Positions 41,209-49,181 of a stretch of 64,000 nucleotides of DNA are shown piece after piece. How positions within the stretch are numbered: position 1 is the first letter of the stretch; each line of letters opens with the position of its first letter. A model generated the notes under the pieces. That model did not search any database and was not told where the DNA came from. It worked only from the letters and a program-made list of their open reading frames with translations. The position numbers were made by a program, and so were the translations under genes. Location of the stretch: assembly GCA_020632295.1 (NCBI GenBank), contig JACKFU010000002.1:372001-436000 (forward strand), in the 5' to 3' direction. The stretch comes from Candidatus Peribacteria bacterium. Lineage in GTDB: Bacteria > Patescibacteriota > Gracilibacteria > Peribacterales > Peribacteraceae.

Positions 41209-44001
41209 ATGCCCCCTACTGATCTCAAAAATCCGGCACAGAGCGACCCCGCAGATGAAAATCGCAATGCAGAGCAAGAAGTAGAAGATACTTCTGCTGC
41301 GCAGGAATCGAATGTTGATATGGAATCTCGACGTGTTGCCAGAGAAGCTCTACGCCTTGGTTTCGATCTCTCTCCTCTGCGCTTGGATCAGTTTAAGTCC
41401 GAAGAGGAGGGTGAAACCTCAGCAACGCTGGATACGGAAGAAATAAGACAGAGAGCACTTGAAGTTCTGCATCTCCTCGACGAATACCATCGTGTCGGAC
41501 TTGCAGGAGATACGACAAGTGATACGGAAGTTCAGCTTGAAGGGATTGATTCCCTCGATGATTTTTTGGGTAAACTGAACAGGGGTAGCGGAAAAAAGGA
41601 AAAAGCTGCAAGTACAGAACAGGAATCGCCAACAACAAAACGCAGAGAAATACTGGCAGTACGAATTCGTGAACTACTGCAGGATCCCCAAGTCTATCAA
41701 TCTCTACATGAATCTCTTGAGAAGGAAGCGGAAAGGTTTCGTTCTGTCCAACCGCTGCTATCACGTTTACAAGGCCTTAGAACAGCGCAATCCGTTGCCT
41801 TTGAACAAATCCATACGCGCTCACTGAAGAGTAGGCGCGAACACGGCAAGCTCACAGGTTCCGCGAGAAAAGACATTGAGAAGCTTGCAGCGTGGAATCA
41901 CCAAGCTGAGAACGAAGAACAGCGACTGACGGAAAGCGCGACAGGTCTTGAGAAGGGATGGATAGCAGCGCAGAGGCTTCTTGAGTACAAACGCCAATTG
42001 CAAACGGATGGATTTGTCATGACACCGAGCCGACGTGCGATTCTCGATGACATGATTGCACGACTTGGTACAAAAGGACGCGTGCTGCTACTTGGATCAA
42101 ACGGTACGGGAAAGACCGAATTAGGTGCCAAGGCACTTGCGATTGTTTCCAATGGCTATCATCTCGTGCCATGGCAGGAGTCCACTACTGCACAAGATAT
42201 TTTCGGCCGTATGGAAATACGCAGAGAGAACGGACATGTGGTAAGTTCGCTCCGTCCGGGTCCTATGACTCGTGCTATCGAAGCAAAGAACGGAGAGCCT
42301 GCTGGTGTACTCCATGATGAGTTGAACCTTGGATCACTGCGAACGATCTACCTTCTCAAGAAACTCTGGAACAGCCGTCCAGGCAAGGAGGCGGATGTTC
42401 CCGTTTTGGATGAGAAGCGTAAACTCCCGCTCCACTATGCGGAAGTGTACACCGCAAACCCCAAAGACGAACGCACAAGCAACCGCGAGGATTTCGATGC
42501 GGGTATCACGAGGGTGCTCGGTGGTATGAACGTACCGTTCATGTCGCAGGAAGAACAGGAACAGCTTGTGCTCTGTAAACTCATTGATGAAAATGGTGTA
42601 CTGAATCTCTCCCGCTCAGAAGTAGAAGAAGTGCGCAACCTCACGGCTGCTGCTGTGATGACTCAGCAATGTTTCGATCGTGCTTTCGATGATATCGGTG
42701 AGGAACAACTCTCTGAAATACGGGACATGACGGGCATCTCCGACTTGCGCCTGACAAAGAAATTTCTCGATCCGGGTCGGCTTATGGAAATGTTCGACAC
42801 ATTCGAGCAAAAGCGAGCAGAAGGTGTGAGTACGGGTGATATTATCGCAAGTGAAGTACAGCGATTCCTCTCCGAGTTTGAAGTGGAAGAAGAGCAGAAC
42901 ATCGCGCTCTCCATTCTGAAGCTCAAAGGGGTCATTGCCCCAGACAGCACAGCGGAAGATGTGCGTGTTGTGCAAGCCTCTAAGCCAAATGAGAAACCGT
43001 ATCTGCTTCCCTCTGAACTCGGATTCCTCATTTCCGAAGACGGTGAGCTTGTTGATGATGACGTTGACTTCGATGAGGATTTGAACGCATCCATAGAAGA
43101 TATACTTGCGACCGATGGGGCACGTCTCCTCCATGACTTGAACAGAAGTAGCACACCGAATACATCCGCAAGTTCTGCCAGCATCGAACAGGCAGCACAG
43201 ATGATGTTGGAAAAGTGTGGTGAGGGGCATTTCTATGGTCCTGAAGAGTTAGTTCGTACCTTTCCCGGTTTAACCCTTCGACCAGAAGACATCCCTGCTC
43301 TTCCTTCACCAGAAGAGATCGAGAGGCATGCAGCCTTAGGGCACACACTCAGACTTCGCGTCTCAAATGCCCCCGATGGATCACCCCTCACAATGGTGAA
43401 GATGCGTGAACTGTTGCAGGAATCTTTCACCCAGAGTGGAGAGGGTGAAGTGCTCTACAATCACGATGCGGACTGGAAATTGCGGTCAGAATTTTTCACG
43501 CAGGATACACCGGAACTTGCGTGGTCGTTTACCTCCGATGAAGTGCTGCCTGATTCGACCAGCAAAAATCATCTGCAGCAGACGGAAGTATTGGCGAATT
43601 ACGTGAGGCAGTCACTCTTCCCCGATGGACAAATGCCACAGGAATTCCGCGAAGCTCTGGAAGAACTGGATGCAGAAAAGGATGAAATTGCAGGACTCAT
43701 TCAGAGTGACTGGCAGGAAGCAGCAAGAAGACTGAGCCAGTTAAAGCTCAATCAACTCTTACGTGCTACTCCCGTGGAAACGCTCTGTGATCTTTTGGTG
43801 ACGTTCCAAAACAGCAATGCGTCAGAACGCAAGCGATTGCTCCGTTCCATGTACACATGGTCTTCCACCCTTAGCTCGGGCGGCTTCCTCGTCAACGTCG
43901 GGTACTTCGGTTCTGAGGGCGTGGACGTCGGCGGCGACGACCCAGGCTACTCGCGCGACAGTCTCGGTGTCGTCCTCTCCCGGAAGTTCCGTGATACTTG
44001 A
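41209..44001 (+). CDS. AAA+ ATPase with C-terminal DGR variable domain (target 1)
   Basis: 930 residues. An N-terminal helical region leads to an AAA+ (MoxR/dynein-like) ATPase: Walker A LLLGSNGTGKTE (~296), Walker B GVLHDELNLGS (~370), and VYTANPKDERT (sensor-1 region). The remaining ~250 residues (from ~665) match the two downstream genes and end in a C-type-lectin-like variable domain, SSGGFLVNVGYFGSEG ... LGVVLSRKF (VR 43875-43990). It is likely to pair with the upstream transglutaminase-vWA protein, and its ligand-binding surface is diversified by the DGR. Confidence 0.85.
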   Translation: MPPTDLKNPAQSDPADENRNAEQEVEDTSAAQESNVDMESRRVAREALRLGFDLSPLRLDQFKSEEEGETSATLDTEEIRQRALEVLHLLDEYHRVGLAGDTTSDTEVQLEGIDSLDDFLGKLNRGSGKKEKAASTEQESPTTKRREILAVRIRELLQDPQVYQSLHESLEKEAERFRSVQPLLSRLQGLRTAQSVAFEQIHTRSLKSRREHGKLTGSARKDIEKLAAWNHQAENEEQRLTESATGLEKGWIAAQRLLEYKRQLQTDGFVMTPSRRAILDDMIARLGTKGRVLLLGSNGTGKTELGAKALAIVSNGYHLVPWQESTTAQDIFGRMEIRRENGHVVSSLRPGPMTRAIEAKNGEPAGVLHDELNLGSLRTIYLLKKLWNSRPGKEADVPVLDEKRKLPLHYAEVYTANPKDERTSNREDFDAGITRVLGGMNVPFMSQEEQEQLVLCKLIDENGVLNLSRSEVEEVRNLTAAAVMTQQCFDRAFDDIGEEQLSEIRDMTGISDLRLTKKFLDPGRLMEMFDTFEQKRAEGVSTGDIIASEVQRFLSEFEVEEEQNIALSILKLKGVIAPDSTAEDVRVVQASKPNEKPYLLPSELGFLISEDGELVDDDVDFDEDLNASIEDILATDGARLLHDLNRSSTPNTSASSASIEQAAQMMLEKCGEGHFYGPEELVRTFPGLTLRPEDIPALPSPEEIERHAALGHTLRLRVSNAPDGSPLTMVKMRELLQESFTQSGEGEVLYNHDADWKLRSEFFTQDTPELAWSFTSDEVLPDSTSKNHLQQTEVLANYVRQSLFPDGQMPQEFREALEELDAEKDEIAGLIQSDWQEAARRLSQLKLNQLLRATPVETLCDLLVTFQNSNASERKRLLRSMYTWSSTLSSGGFLVNVGYFGSEGVDVGGDDPGYSRDSLGVVLSRKFRDT
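43875..43990 (+). repeat. DGR variable repeat VR1
   Basis: 116 nt aligned without gaps to the TR (46583-46698). There are 17 mismatches, 16 of them at TR adenines; the other is G at 43986 where the TR has C. It encodes the last ~40 residues of the AAA+ target. Confidence 0.95.
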
Positions 44002-44021
44002 TATTCTTGAATGCTTTCCTC

Positions 44022-44067
44022 TTGTTGAATTCTTTTCCCTTGAACCATCGCTACTGACGAATTTTCA
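44022..44067 (+). repeat. Leader repeat, copy 1
   Basis: Conserved spacer segment with core CCATCGCTACTGACGA, in front of the 44092 target gene. Near-identical to 45137-45182 and partly to 46219-46256. Confidence 0.85.
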
Positions 44068-44091
44068 GGTTCTGCCGAATCCCCACCGCCG

Positions 44092-45126
44092 ATGGCAAAC
44101 GAAGCACTGCAATCATTCGTACGGCACCTTCAAGAGAGCGATGCATATCGTGGAGATTCCCGTGTGCGAAGCATTATTAACGAAAGCATTCAGCGCATAT
44201 CAGCACTGCCGGAGGACGGCAGCGGTGCAGAGCTGCGTCGTGAGATCCGACACATGCATACTACACTCGCCCCGCTTCTGCATGGTGCATCTACCAACAA
44301 TGAAACAGCAGGAGAAATTAGTATGGAGGAGGCGCAGAGCATCCTTGGCGACAATCATTTCTTTGGTACCGAAGCACTGCAAAAGGCGTTTCCCGGTACC
44401 GCTAGTGAACGCATAACCATTCCACCTATTCCATTTTCCAAAGCGGAGCTGGAACGGGCAAAAGAACTCGGTCACAGTCTGCGGTTACGGATGGATCATG
44501 CTCCCGATGGAGATCCTCTGACCATGAAGAAAATGCATGAGATGTTGCAACCGACGTTTTCTGCAGAAAGCAAAGGTAAAATCCTCAACAATATCAGCTG
44601 GTACGGAAATGAGGAATTCTTTACGACAGCAGCTCCAAGCGTCTGCTGGGTACTGACTTCTGATGAAGTGGTCCCGAATTCGGAGAGCAAGAATTATCTA
44701 GAGCAGACGGAACTCATCGCTGAGTATCTGCAAAATACGGTGTACGCCGATATGGATCTTCCGCAGGAGTACGCAGATGCAATTGAAGAGTTGGATGCGC
44801 AGAAAGATGAAATTCGAGGTTTGATGAACGCAGGAAACTGGAGACAAGCTGCAGACAAACTGGCAGCACTTTCGATTAATCAGCTGACTCGTCGCACTCC
44901 GTCTGAAACGCTGCATGATCTCCTCGTCAGCTTTCAGGACGCAGACACGCGAAATCTGCAGAATCGCTGGGACTGGTCAAATGTGCAAAGCTCGGACGGC
45001 GGCCTCGTCCGCGTCGGGCTCTTCGATTCTGAGGGCGTGGGCGTCTGCTACGGCCACCCAGGCGTCTCGGACGACTATCTCGGTGTCCTCCTCTCCCGGA
45101 AGTTCCTTCGCTCCTCGACCTCTTGA
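44092..45126 (+). CDS. Stand-alone DGR target protein (target 2)
   Basis: 344 residues, homologous to the C-terminal module of the AAA+ target (shared HFFGTEAL..., LGHSLRLRMDHAPDGDPLTM, LTSDEVVP, PQEYADAIEELDAQKDEIRG). It has its own N-terminal helical domain (MANEALQSFVRHLQESDAYRG), almost identical to that of the 45188 gene. The C-terminus carries VR2 and runs 12-13 residues beyond the conserved VR end. The leader repeat precedes it. Probably a ligand-binding component that can substitute for, or associate with, the AAA+ target. There is no signal peptide, so it is expected to be cytoplasmic. Confidence 0.8.
   Translation: MANEALQSFVRHLQESDAYRGDSRVRSIINESIQRISALPEDGSGAELRREIRHMHTTLAPLLHGASTNNETAGEISMEEAQSILGDNHFFGTEALQKAFPGTASERITIPPIPFSKAELERAKELGHSLRLRMDHAPDGDPLTMKKMHEMLQPTFSAESKGKILNNISWYGNEEFFTTAAPSVCWVLTSDEVVPNSESKNYLEQTELIAEYLQNTVYADMDLPQEYADAIEELDAQKDEIRGLMNAGNWRQAADKLAALSINQLTRRTPSETLHDLLVSFQDADTRNLQNRWDWSNVQSSDGGLVRVGLFDSEGVGVCYGHPGVSDDYLGVLLSRKFLRSSTS
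44991..45106 (+). repeat. DGR variable repeat VR2
   Basis: 116 nt, 20 mismatches to the TR, 18 at TR adenines. The two others are the VR-wide G at 45102 and a unique C at 45088 (TR G46680) inside the otherwise A-free 3' region. Upstream, AATGTGCAAA (44980-44989) also matches TR flank 46568-46577. Confidence 0.95.
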
Positions 45127-45136
45127 GCACTTACCC

Positions 45137-45182
45137 CTGTTGAATTCTTTTTCCTTGAACCATCGCTACTGACGAATTTTCA
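45137..45182 (+). repeat. Leader repeat, copy 2
   Basis: Near-identical to 44022-44067 (shared TGTTGAATTCTTTT and CCATCGCTACTGACGAATTT), directly upstream of the third target gene. Confidence 0.85.
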
Positions 45183-45187
45183 CCTTT

Positions 45188-46192
45188 ATGCCAAACGAAG
45201 CCCTCCAGACATTCGTGCAACAACTCCAAGACAGCGATGCCTATCGCAGGGATACCCGTGTCCGCACGATTATCAACGAGGGTATCCAGCGCATATCCGC
45301 ACTATCAGAAGATAGCAATGGTGCAGAACTTAGACGGGAAATTCGCGGTCTGCAATCACGCATTGCACCTCTGCTTCGACAATCAAATAGCAGACCCGAA
45401 AGACGAGGCGGTGTAAGCATTGAGGAAGCAAAAGCGATTCTGGGAGACGACCACTTCTTCGGTTTAGAGTCTCTGGATGGCATTGCCCTTGCTCCTGCTG
45501 ATATTCCCCCTATTCCGTTCTCTGCAGCTGACCTTGAGCGAGCAAAGGAACTTGGATCTAGCCTGCGTCTCCGCAGCGATAAAGCACCAGACAATGCCAA
45601 CCTCACTATGCAGAAAATGCATGAAATGCTGCAACCGGAATTCGATCAGGCAGGAAACGGACAGATTCTTTACGATACGGACTGGTACGAGAATGAAGCA
45701 TTCTTTACCAATGCAGTGCCGGAAGTATCGTGGGCATTAACGTCCAATGAAGTTATACCCGACTCCGAAGACAAGGATTATTTGGAACAGACGGAACTTA
45801 TTGCGCAGTATCTGCAGGGAACGGTCTATGCAGGATCTCAATTGCCACAGGAATACGCGGAAGCGATTGAAGAACTGAATACACAGAAAGATGAGATCAG
45901 AAGCCTTATAGAAGCAGATGAATGGCAGCAAGCTGCCGAGCGTCTTGAGGCTTTGAAGCTAAATAAGCTCACACGCAGAACACCTACTGAAGTGCTCTAC
46001 GATATGCTCGTGACATTCAAGAAGAACGGTCAGCGACATCTGGAAGATTGCTACGACTGGACAGGTACCCGAGACTCGGACGGCTACCTCGTCATCGTCG
46101 GGGGCTTCGGTTCTGAGGGCGTGCACGTCGCCTACGACGACCCAGACTACTCGAGCGACTATCTCGGTGTCGTCCTCTCCCGGAAGTTCTGA
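45188..46192 (+). CDS. Stand-alone DGR target protein (target 3)
   Basis: 334 residues, close paralogue of the 44092 product (N-terminus MPNEALQTFVQQLQDSDAYRR; shared core LGSSLRLRSDKAPDNANLTM, LTSNEVIP, PQEYAEAIEELNTQKDEIRS). It ends exactly in VR3 with LGVVLSRKF followed by TGA. Target genes 2 and 3 therefore arose by tandem duplication, each with the leader repeat. Cytoplasmic, no known catalytic motif. Confidence 0.8.
   Translation: MPNEALQTFVQQLQDSDAYRRDTRVRTIINEGIQRISALSEDSNGAELRREIRGLQSRIAPLLRQSNSRPERRGGVSIEEAKAILGDDHFFGLESLDGIALAPADIPPIPFSAADLERAKELGSSLRLRSDKAPDNANLTMQKMHEMLQPEFDQAGNGQILYDTDWYENEAFFTNAVPEVSWALTSNEVIPDSEDKDYLEQTELIAQYLQGTVYAGSQLPQEYAEAIEELNTQKDEIRSLIEADEWQQAAERLEALKLNKLTRRTPTEVLYDMLVTFKKNGQRHLEDCYDWTGTRDSDGYLVIVGGFGSEGVHVAYDDPDYSSDYLGVVLSRKF
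46075..46190 (+). repeat. DGR variable repeat VR3
   Basis: 116 nt, 14 mismatches to the TR, 13 at adenines plus the shared G (46186) in place of TR C46694. It is the least diverged of the three VRs. Confidence 0.95.
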
Positions 46193-46582
46193 ATCTTGCA
46201 TTCTTGATGACTTGAGGCTTTTGAATCCTTGAAGCCATCGCTACTGGCGATTTTTGATGGATGGAGCCATTTTTCCATCATAGGATGGCTTTGCGTGCCG
46301 TTCATGAAGACGGGATTACGGTTCCGTCTCACGAAACGCCTCCACCTCGGCCTGTTCTTGGCAATCGCCGGAATGTTGTGTGTCCACGGATCACAACAGT
46401 GTGCGAACGGGGAGTGAGAAGGAACTTCTTGCTCATTCTCAGACTCGGTATCACATTCGTGGTTGCGAGCGAATAAAATGCAGGAGAAAGAGGATATAAC
46501 TTCGCATTGAATGCGTTCCGCAGTCGATGAGAAGCGTAAACCTCGATTTCCGGTGGTTACGGACGGGAATGTGCAAATGGTG
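46193..46582 (+). other. TR upstream region with degenerate leader repeat and hairpin
   Basis: No convincing gene. It starts with a degenerate third leader repeat (46219-46256, CCATCGCTACTGGCGA), then a small hairpin TGATGGATGG...CCATCA (46253-46284). A TATAAC-like element at about 46495-46500 could drive TR RNA transcription. Short open frames here show no family resemblance. It may be the remains of a fourth target gene, now serving as the TR transcript leader. Confidence 0.4.
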
Positions 46583-46698
46583 CTCGGACGGCAACCTCGT
46601 CAACGTCGGGAACTTCGATTCTGAGGGCGTGAACGTCAACAACGACAACCCAGACAACTCGAACGACAATCTCGGTGTCGTCCTCTCCCGGAACTTCC
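46583..46698 (+). other. DGR template repeat (TR)
   Basis: The invariant template copied by the DGR reverse transcriptase. It is AAC-rich (Asn codons) exactly where the VRs vary. A run without adenine (about 46671-46691) forms the non-mutated initiation-of-mutagenic-homing side. It differs from all VRs by C46694 (G in VRs), as expected for TR/IMH* versus IMH. Adjacent genes are Avd and RT. A 15-bp hairpin follows. Confidence 0.95.
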
Positions 46699-46708
46699 TT
46701 CCTCTACT

Positions 46709-46743
46709 GATCGGAAGGCCTCTCATACAGAGGTCTTTCGGTC
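46709..46743 (+). other. Hairpin immediately 3' of TR
   Basis: A 15-bp stem, GATCGGAAGGCCTCT / AGAGGTCTTTCGGTC (including G-U pairs), with loop CATAC. It begins about 10 nt after the TR. There is no U-run, so it is probably not a simple terminator. It may structure the TR RNA or bind Avd/RT. Its end overlaps the avd stop codon. Confidence 0.7.
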
Positions 46744-47095
46744 ATAACTCCTTGGTCGTTGATTTGATCCATCCTCCAAGCATGCGTCCTACCTCATCTA
46801 CTAGCTCTTGGATTCTCGTGTATTTCTTGAGGTCAATAGCTTTCATATCTTTTGCAAGACGTAGAAAGACACGAAGCACGTTCAGCTTGAGGCTGACTTG
46901 TTGGAGTGGTTCAAGCTTCTCTGCTTTGCGCAAGTGGCTAGCTATGACAATACCCTCCAATACTTCCAGCATGAGGTTTTCACATCGTAGCCACACAGAG
47001 TATCGATCCTGTTTGGGCACGGTTGTGCGTAGCTCGTAGAGCATTTTCGTAAGTTCGTATGCCTTCTTAAAAATTGGGATATCAAGTTCTTCCAT
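46742..47095 (-). CDS. avd: DGR accessory variability determinant (Avd), four-helix bundle
   Basis: 117 residues, all-helical and basic (IFKKAYELTKMLYELRTTVPKQDRYSVWLRCENLMLEVLEGIVIA ... VFLRLAKDMKAIDLKKYTRIQELVDEVGRMLGGWIKS). It matches the bAvd/23S-rRNA-IVP four-helix-bundle family, whose pentamers bind TR RNA and RT. It is encoded opposite to TR and RT, with only 7 bp between its start and the RT start. Confidence 0.88.
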   Translation of the reverse strand: MEELDIPIFKKAYELTKMLYELRTTVPKQDRYSVWLRCENLMLEVLEGIVIASHLRKAEKLEPLQQVSLKLNVLRVFLRLAKDMKAIDLKKYTRIQELVDEVGRMLGGWIKSTTKEL

Positions 47096-47102
47096 AGAAA
47101 GT

Positions 47103-48152
47103 ATGAAATACTACCACAACATCTTTCCTGCCATCATCCAACCCGAGCCACTTTTCTGCGCATGGGAAGGATTCAAGAAGGGTAAAAGTCCCCGACTGGA
47201 TGTGCAGGAGTTTGATCAAAATGTAGAAACCCACATCTTTGCTTTGCATAGAGATCTTCGCTCCGCACAGTACAAACATGGTCCGTACAACGGATTTATG
47301 ATCTGCGATCCGAAGCAGCGACACATTCACAAAGCTTCCGTTCGAGATCGCATCGTCCACCACGCCGTATTCTCTGTGCTCAATCCCATCTTCGAACCTA
47401 CGTTCATCGCGCATTCGTTCTCCTGTAGAAAGGGTAAAGGAACACATAAAGCAGTAGATGCACTGGAACGGATGCTGTGGAAAGAGAGCCAGAACAACAC
47501 ACGCACTTGTTTCGTTCTGCAATGCGACATCAACAAGTTCTTCGATTCCGTTTCGCATCCCGTTTTGAAATCCCAAATCTCCAAGCGTGTACGGGATGAA
47601 AACGTCCTGTGGCTGATGGATGAAATTATCGACAGTTTCTCTTCTCCCCGTTTCGGTCCTGATGCACGTAAAGGTCTGCCCATCGGTAATCTTACCTCGC
47701 AATTGTTTGCCAACGTGTACCTTAACGCTCTTGATCAGTTTATCAAGCACGATTTGAAAGTACGTCACTACCTGCGCTACACCGATGATTTTGCGATTGT
47801 ATCGGCAGATCGTTCGTACTTGCACTCGCTTATTGAACCGATTGAATCTTTCCTTCGTACACATCTTGATCTGAGTCTGCATCCTCGAAAAATCCGCATA
47901 CGCAAATATGCACAAGGCATAGATTTTCTGGGCTACGTGATCCTTCCACACCATCGGGTGTTGCGTACCAGAACCAAGCATCGCATGTTTCGTAAGTTGC
48001 ATGAGAGAGTCGTTTCACATAAATCAGGAGTATGTTCAGAGGACAGTGCGGAGCAATCCTTGCAGTCGTATCTTGGCGTACTTTCCCATGCCAATACCCA
48101 TGATCTGCAGTCAGAACTGCTTAACCGCTACTGGTTCTGGAAAACGGAGTAG
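47103..48152 (+). CDS. DGR reverse transcriptase
   Basis: 349 residues. RT motifs: KASVRDRIVHHAVF, VLQCDINKFFDSVSH (motif A, Asp142), GLPIGNLTSQLFANVYLNALDQF (191-213, the DGR-characteristic GNLTSQ block), YLRYTDDFAI (motif C, catalytic DD ~228-229), LHPRKIRIRKYAQGIDFLGY (motifs D/E). The C-terminal thumb region is short. It copies TR RNA with adenine-directed errors. All catalytic residues are present. Confidence 0.95.
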   Translation: MKYYHNIFPAIIQPEPLFCAWEGFKKGKSPRLDVQEFDQNVETHIFALHRDLRSAQYKHGPYNGFMICDPKQRHIHKASVRDRIVHHAVFSVLNPIFEPTFIAHSFSCRKGKGTHKAVDALERMLWKESQNNTRTCFVLQCDINKFFDSVSHPVLKSQISKRVRDENVLWLMDEIIDSFSSPRFGPDARKGLPIGNLTSQLFANVYLNALDQFIKHDLKVRHYLRYTDDFAIVSADRSYLHSLIEPIESFLRTHLDLSLHPRKIRIRKYAQGIDFLGYVILPHHRVLRTRTKHRMFRKLHERVVSHKSGVCSEDSAEQSLQSYLGVLSHANTHDLQSELLNRYWFWKTE

Positions 48153-48159
48153 GGGACAT

Positions 48160-48810
48160 CTATTGCTTCCTCCCGTCCTTCGTGGAAATCGTTCCGCCCC
48201 AGAATGCCTTGAACACGATCTTCCCGTTCTTAATCTCCGGATTATCCGTTGTCAGCACACTGAACGGAGAGGATTGACCGGGCAGAATCGGATTGTACTC
48301 GATGAGTGCTTCTGCGGATTTAATGAAGTTGTCGTTCGCATCGTAGAACTCACCAACTGCCATGACGTTTTCCATCTTCTCACCGGAGATATTCTTCACC
48401 ATGCCGTCGATATGCGCGAAGCTGTATTCTTTATAGACACGCATACTCTGTAGCTCTAATTTCGCTTCTTCCTGTTTTGGAGGTGGTGTTGGTTTACTAC
48501 CACTTGTAGTCGGTGCAGAGGATGTACTCGGAACGCTTGTCTCGATCTTCGAGGTATCGATTGTTGTTCCTACTCCGGCAAGCAGCACAACGATCAGCAG
48601 AAATTTCACACCTCCAGAAAGATGCATCTTCGTTTTCTCCGCTACGAAACGATATAGAGGAGGCAGACTGACCGCAGCAGCCAGCAAGAAGATTAAACCA
48701 GGTAATGGCTGCGAAAAGAGATACGTGACTCCTGCGAGGAGGAAGAGTGTTCCGAAGATCCATCCGCAGATCAGACCTACGGTAATTTTATTGTGTCCTG
48801 TATCAGACAT
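48160..48810 (-). CDS. Membrane protein with FxLYD-like domain
   Basis: 216 residues: three N-terminal transmembrane helices (ICGWIFGTLFLLAGVTYLF; LPGLIFLLAAAVSLPPLY; VKFLLIVVLLAGVGTTI), a Ser/Pro linker (SVPSTSSAPTTSGSKPTPPP), then an extracytoplasmic FxLYD-like beta domain (IDGMVKNISGEKMENVMAVGEFYDANDNF). It converges on the RT gene with a 7-nt gap. The function is unknown; it may be unrelated cargo. Confidence 0.7.
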   Translation of the reverse strand: MSDTGHNKITVGLICGWIFGTLFLLAGVTYLFSQPLPGLIFLLAAAVSLPPLYRFVAEKTKMHLSGGVKFLLIVVLLAGVGTTIDTSKIETSVPSTSSAPTTSGSKPTPPPKQEEAKLELQSMRVYKEYSFAHIDGMVKNISGEKMENVMAVGEFYDANDNFIKSAEALIEYNPILPGQSSPFSVLTTDNPEIKNGKIVFKAFWGGTISTKDGRKQ

Positions 48811-48870
48811 GGGAATTGGGGGAAGCTAGTAAGAATACCTTTTGAAGGTAAACGCAAGTTACCGCTTACC

Positions 48871-48901
48871 TTGATAATTATCAAGCTGATAGTCATCAGC
48901 T
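48871..48901. promoter_or_regulatory. Two adjacent palindromes, candidate operator
   Basis: The perfect 14-bp palindrome TTGATAATTATCAA (48871-48884) is followed at once by AGCTGATAGTCATCAGCT (48884-48901, 7-bp arms). They sit between the divergent FxLYD and HTH genes, so they are likely to bind a dimeric regulator, possibly the adjacent HTH protein. Confidence 0.6.
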
Positions 48902-48940
48902 ATCGCTCAGTCAACTTGGCAAGTAGCCTGAAATACAACA

Positions 48941-49153
48941 ATGGCTACACAGCGTCTACCTAAATTAATGGCTATGAATGATGTGATGGATTGCCTTGGT
49001 GGTCTTTCCCGCCAGCGAGTTCATGAGCTGATTCGCAAGAAGGATATTCAGTTTGAGGTCACCTCTGCTGGCAGAATTTTTCTTGCAAGCGATATCTTGA
49101 AGCTCAAGAAGGAGATGGCAAAGCATCCTCGTTCAAAGGCGGGGAAGAAGTGA
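48941..49153 (+). CDS. Small HTH DNA-binding protein (excisionase/MerR-like)
   Basis: 70 residues, with the winged-helix/excisionase pattern MAMNDVMDCLGGLSRQRVHELIRKKDIQFEVTSAGRIFLAS, a helix-turn-helix followed by a wing, and a Lys-rich tail. Such proteins act as excisionases or small regulators. Its 5' region carries two palindromes. It ends 29 nt from the convergent E2-E1-JAB-patatin gene. Confidence 0.7.
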   Translation: MATQRLPKLMAMNDVMDCLGGLSRQRVHELIRKKDIQFEVTSAGRIFLASDILKLKKEMAKHPRSKAGKK

Positions 49154-49181
49154 AGGATTGATTTTCCTTTACAAGGAGTTG

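Noticed and set aside
46527..47039. Plus-strand frame reading through the TR and antisense to avd
   Set aside because: It has Asn runs only because the TR is AAC-rich, lacks a target-protein N-terminus, and overlaps avd on the opposite strand.
47082..48002. 306-residue minus-strand frame opposite the reverse transcriptase
   Set aside because: The plus-strand RT has all catalytic motifs; the antisense frame has none.
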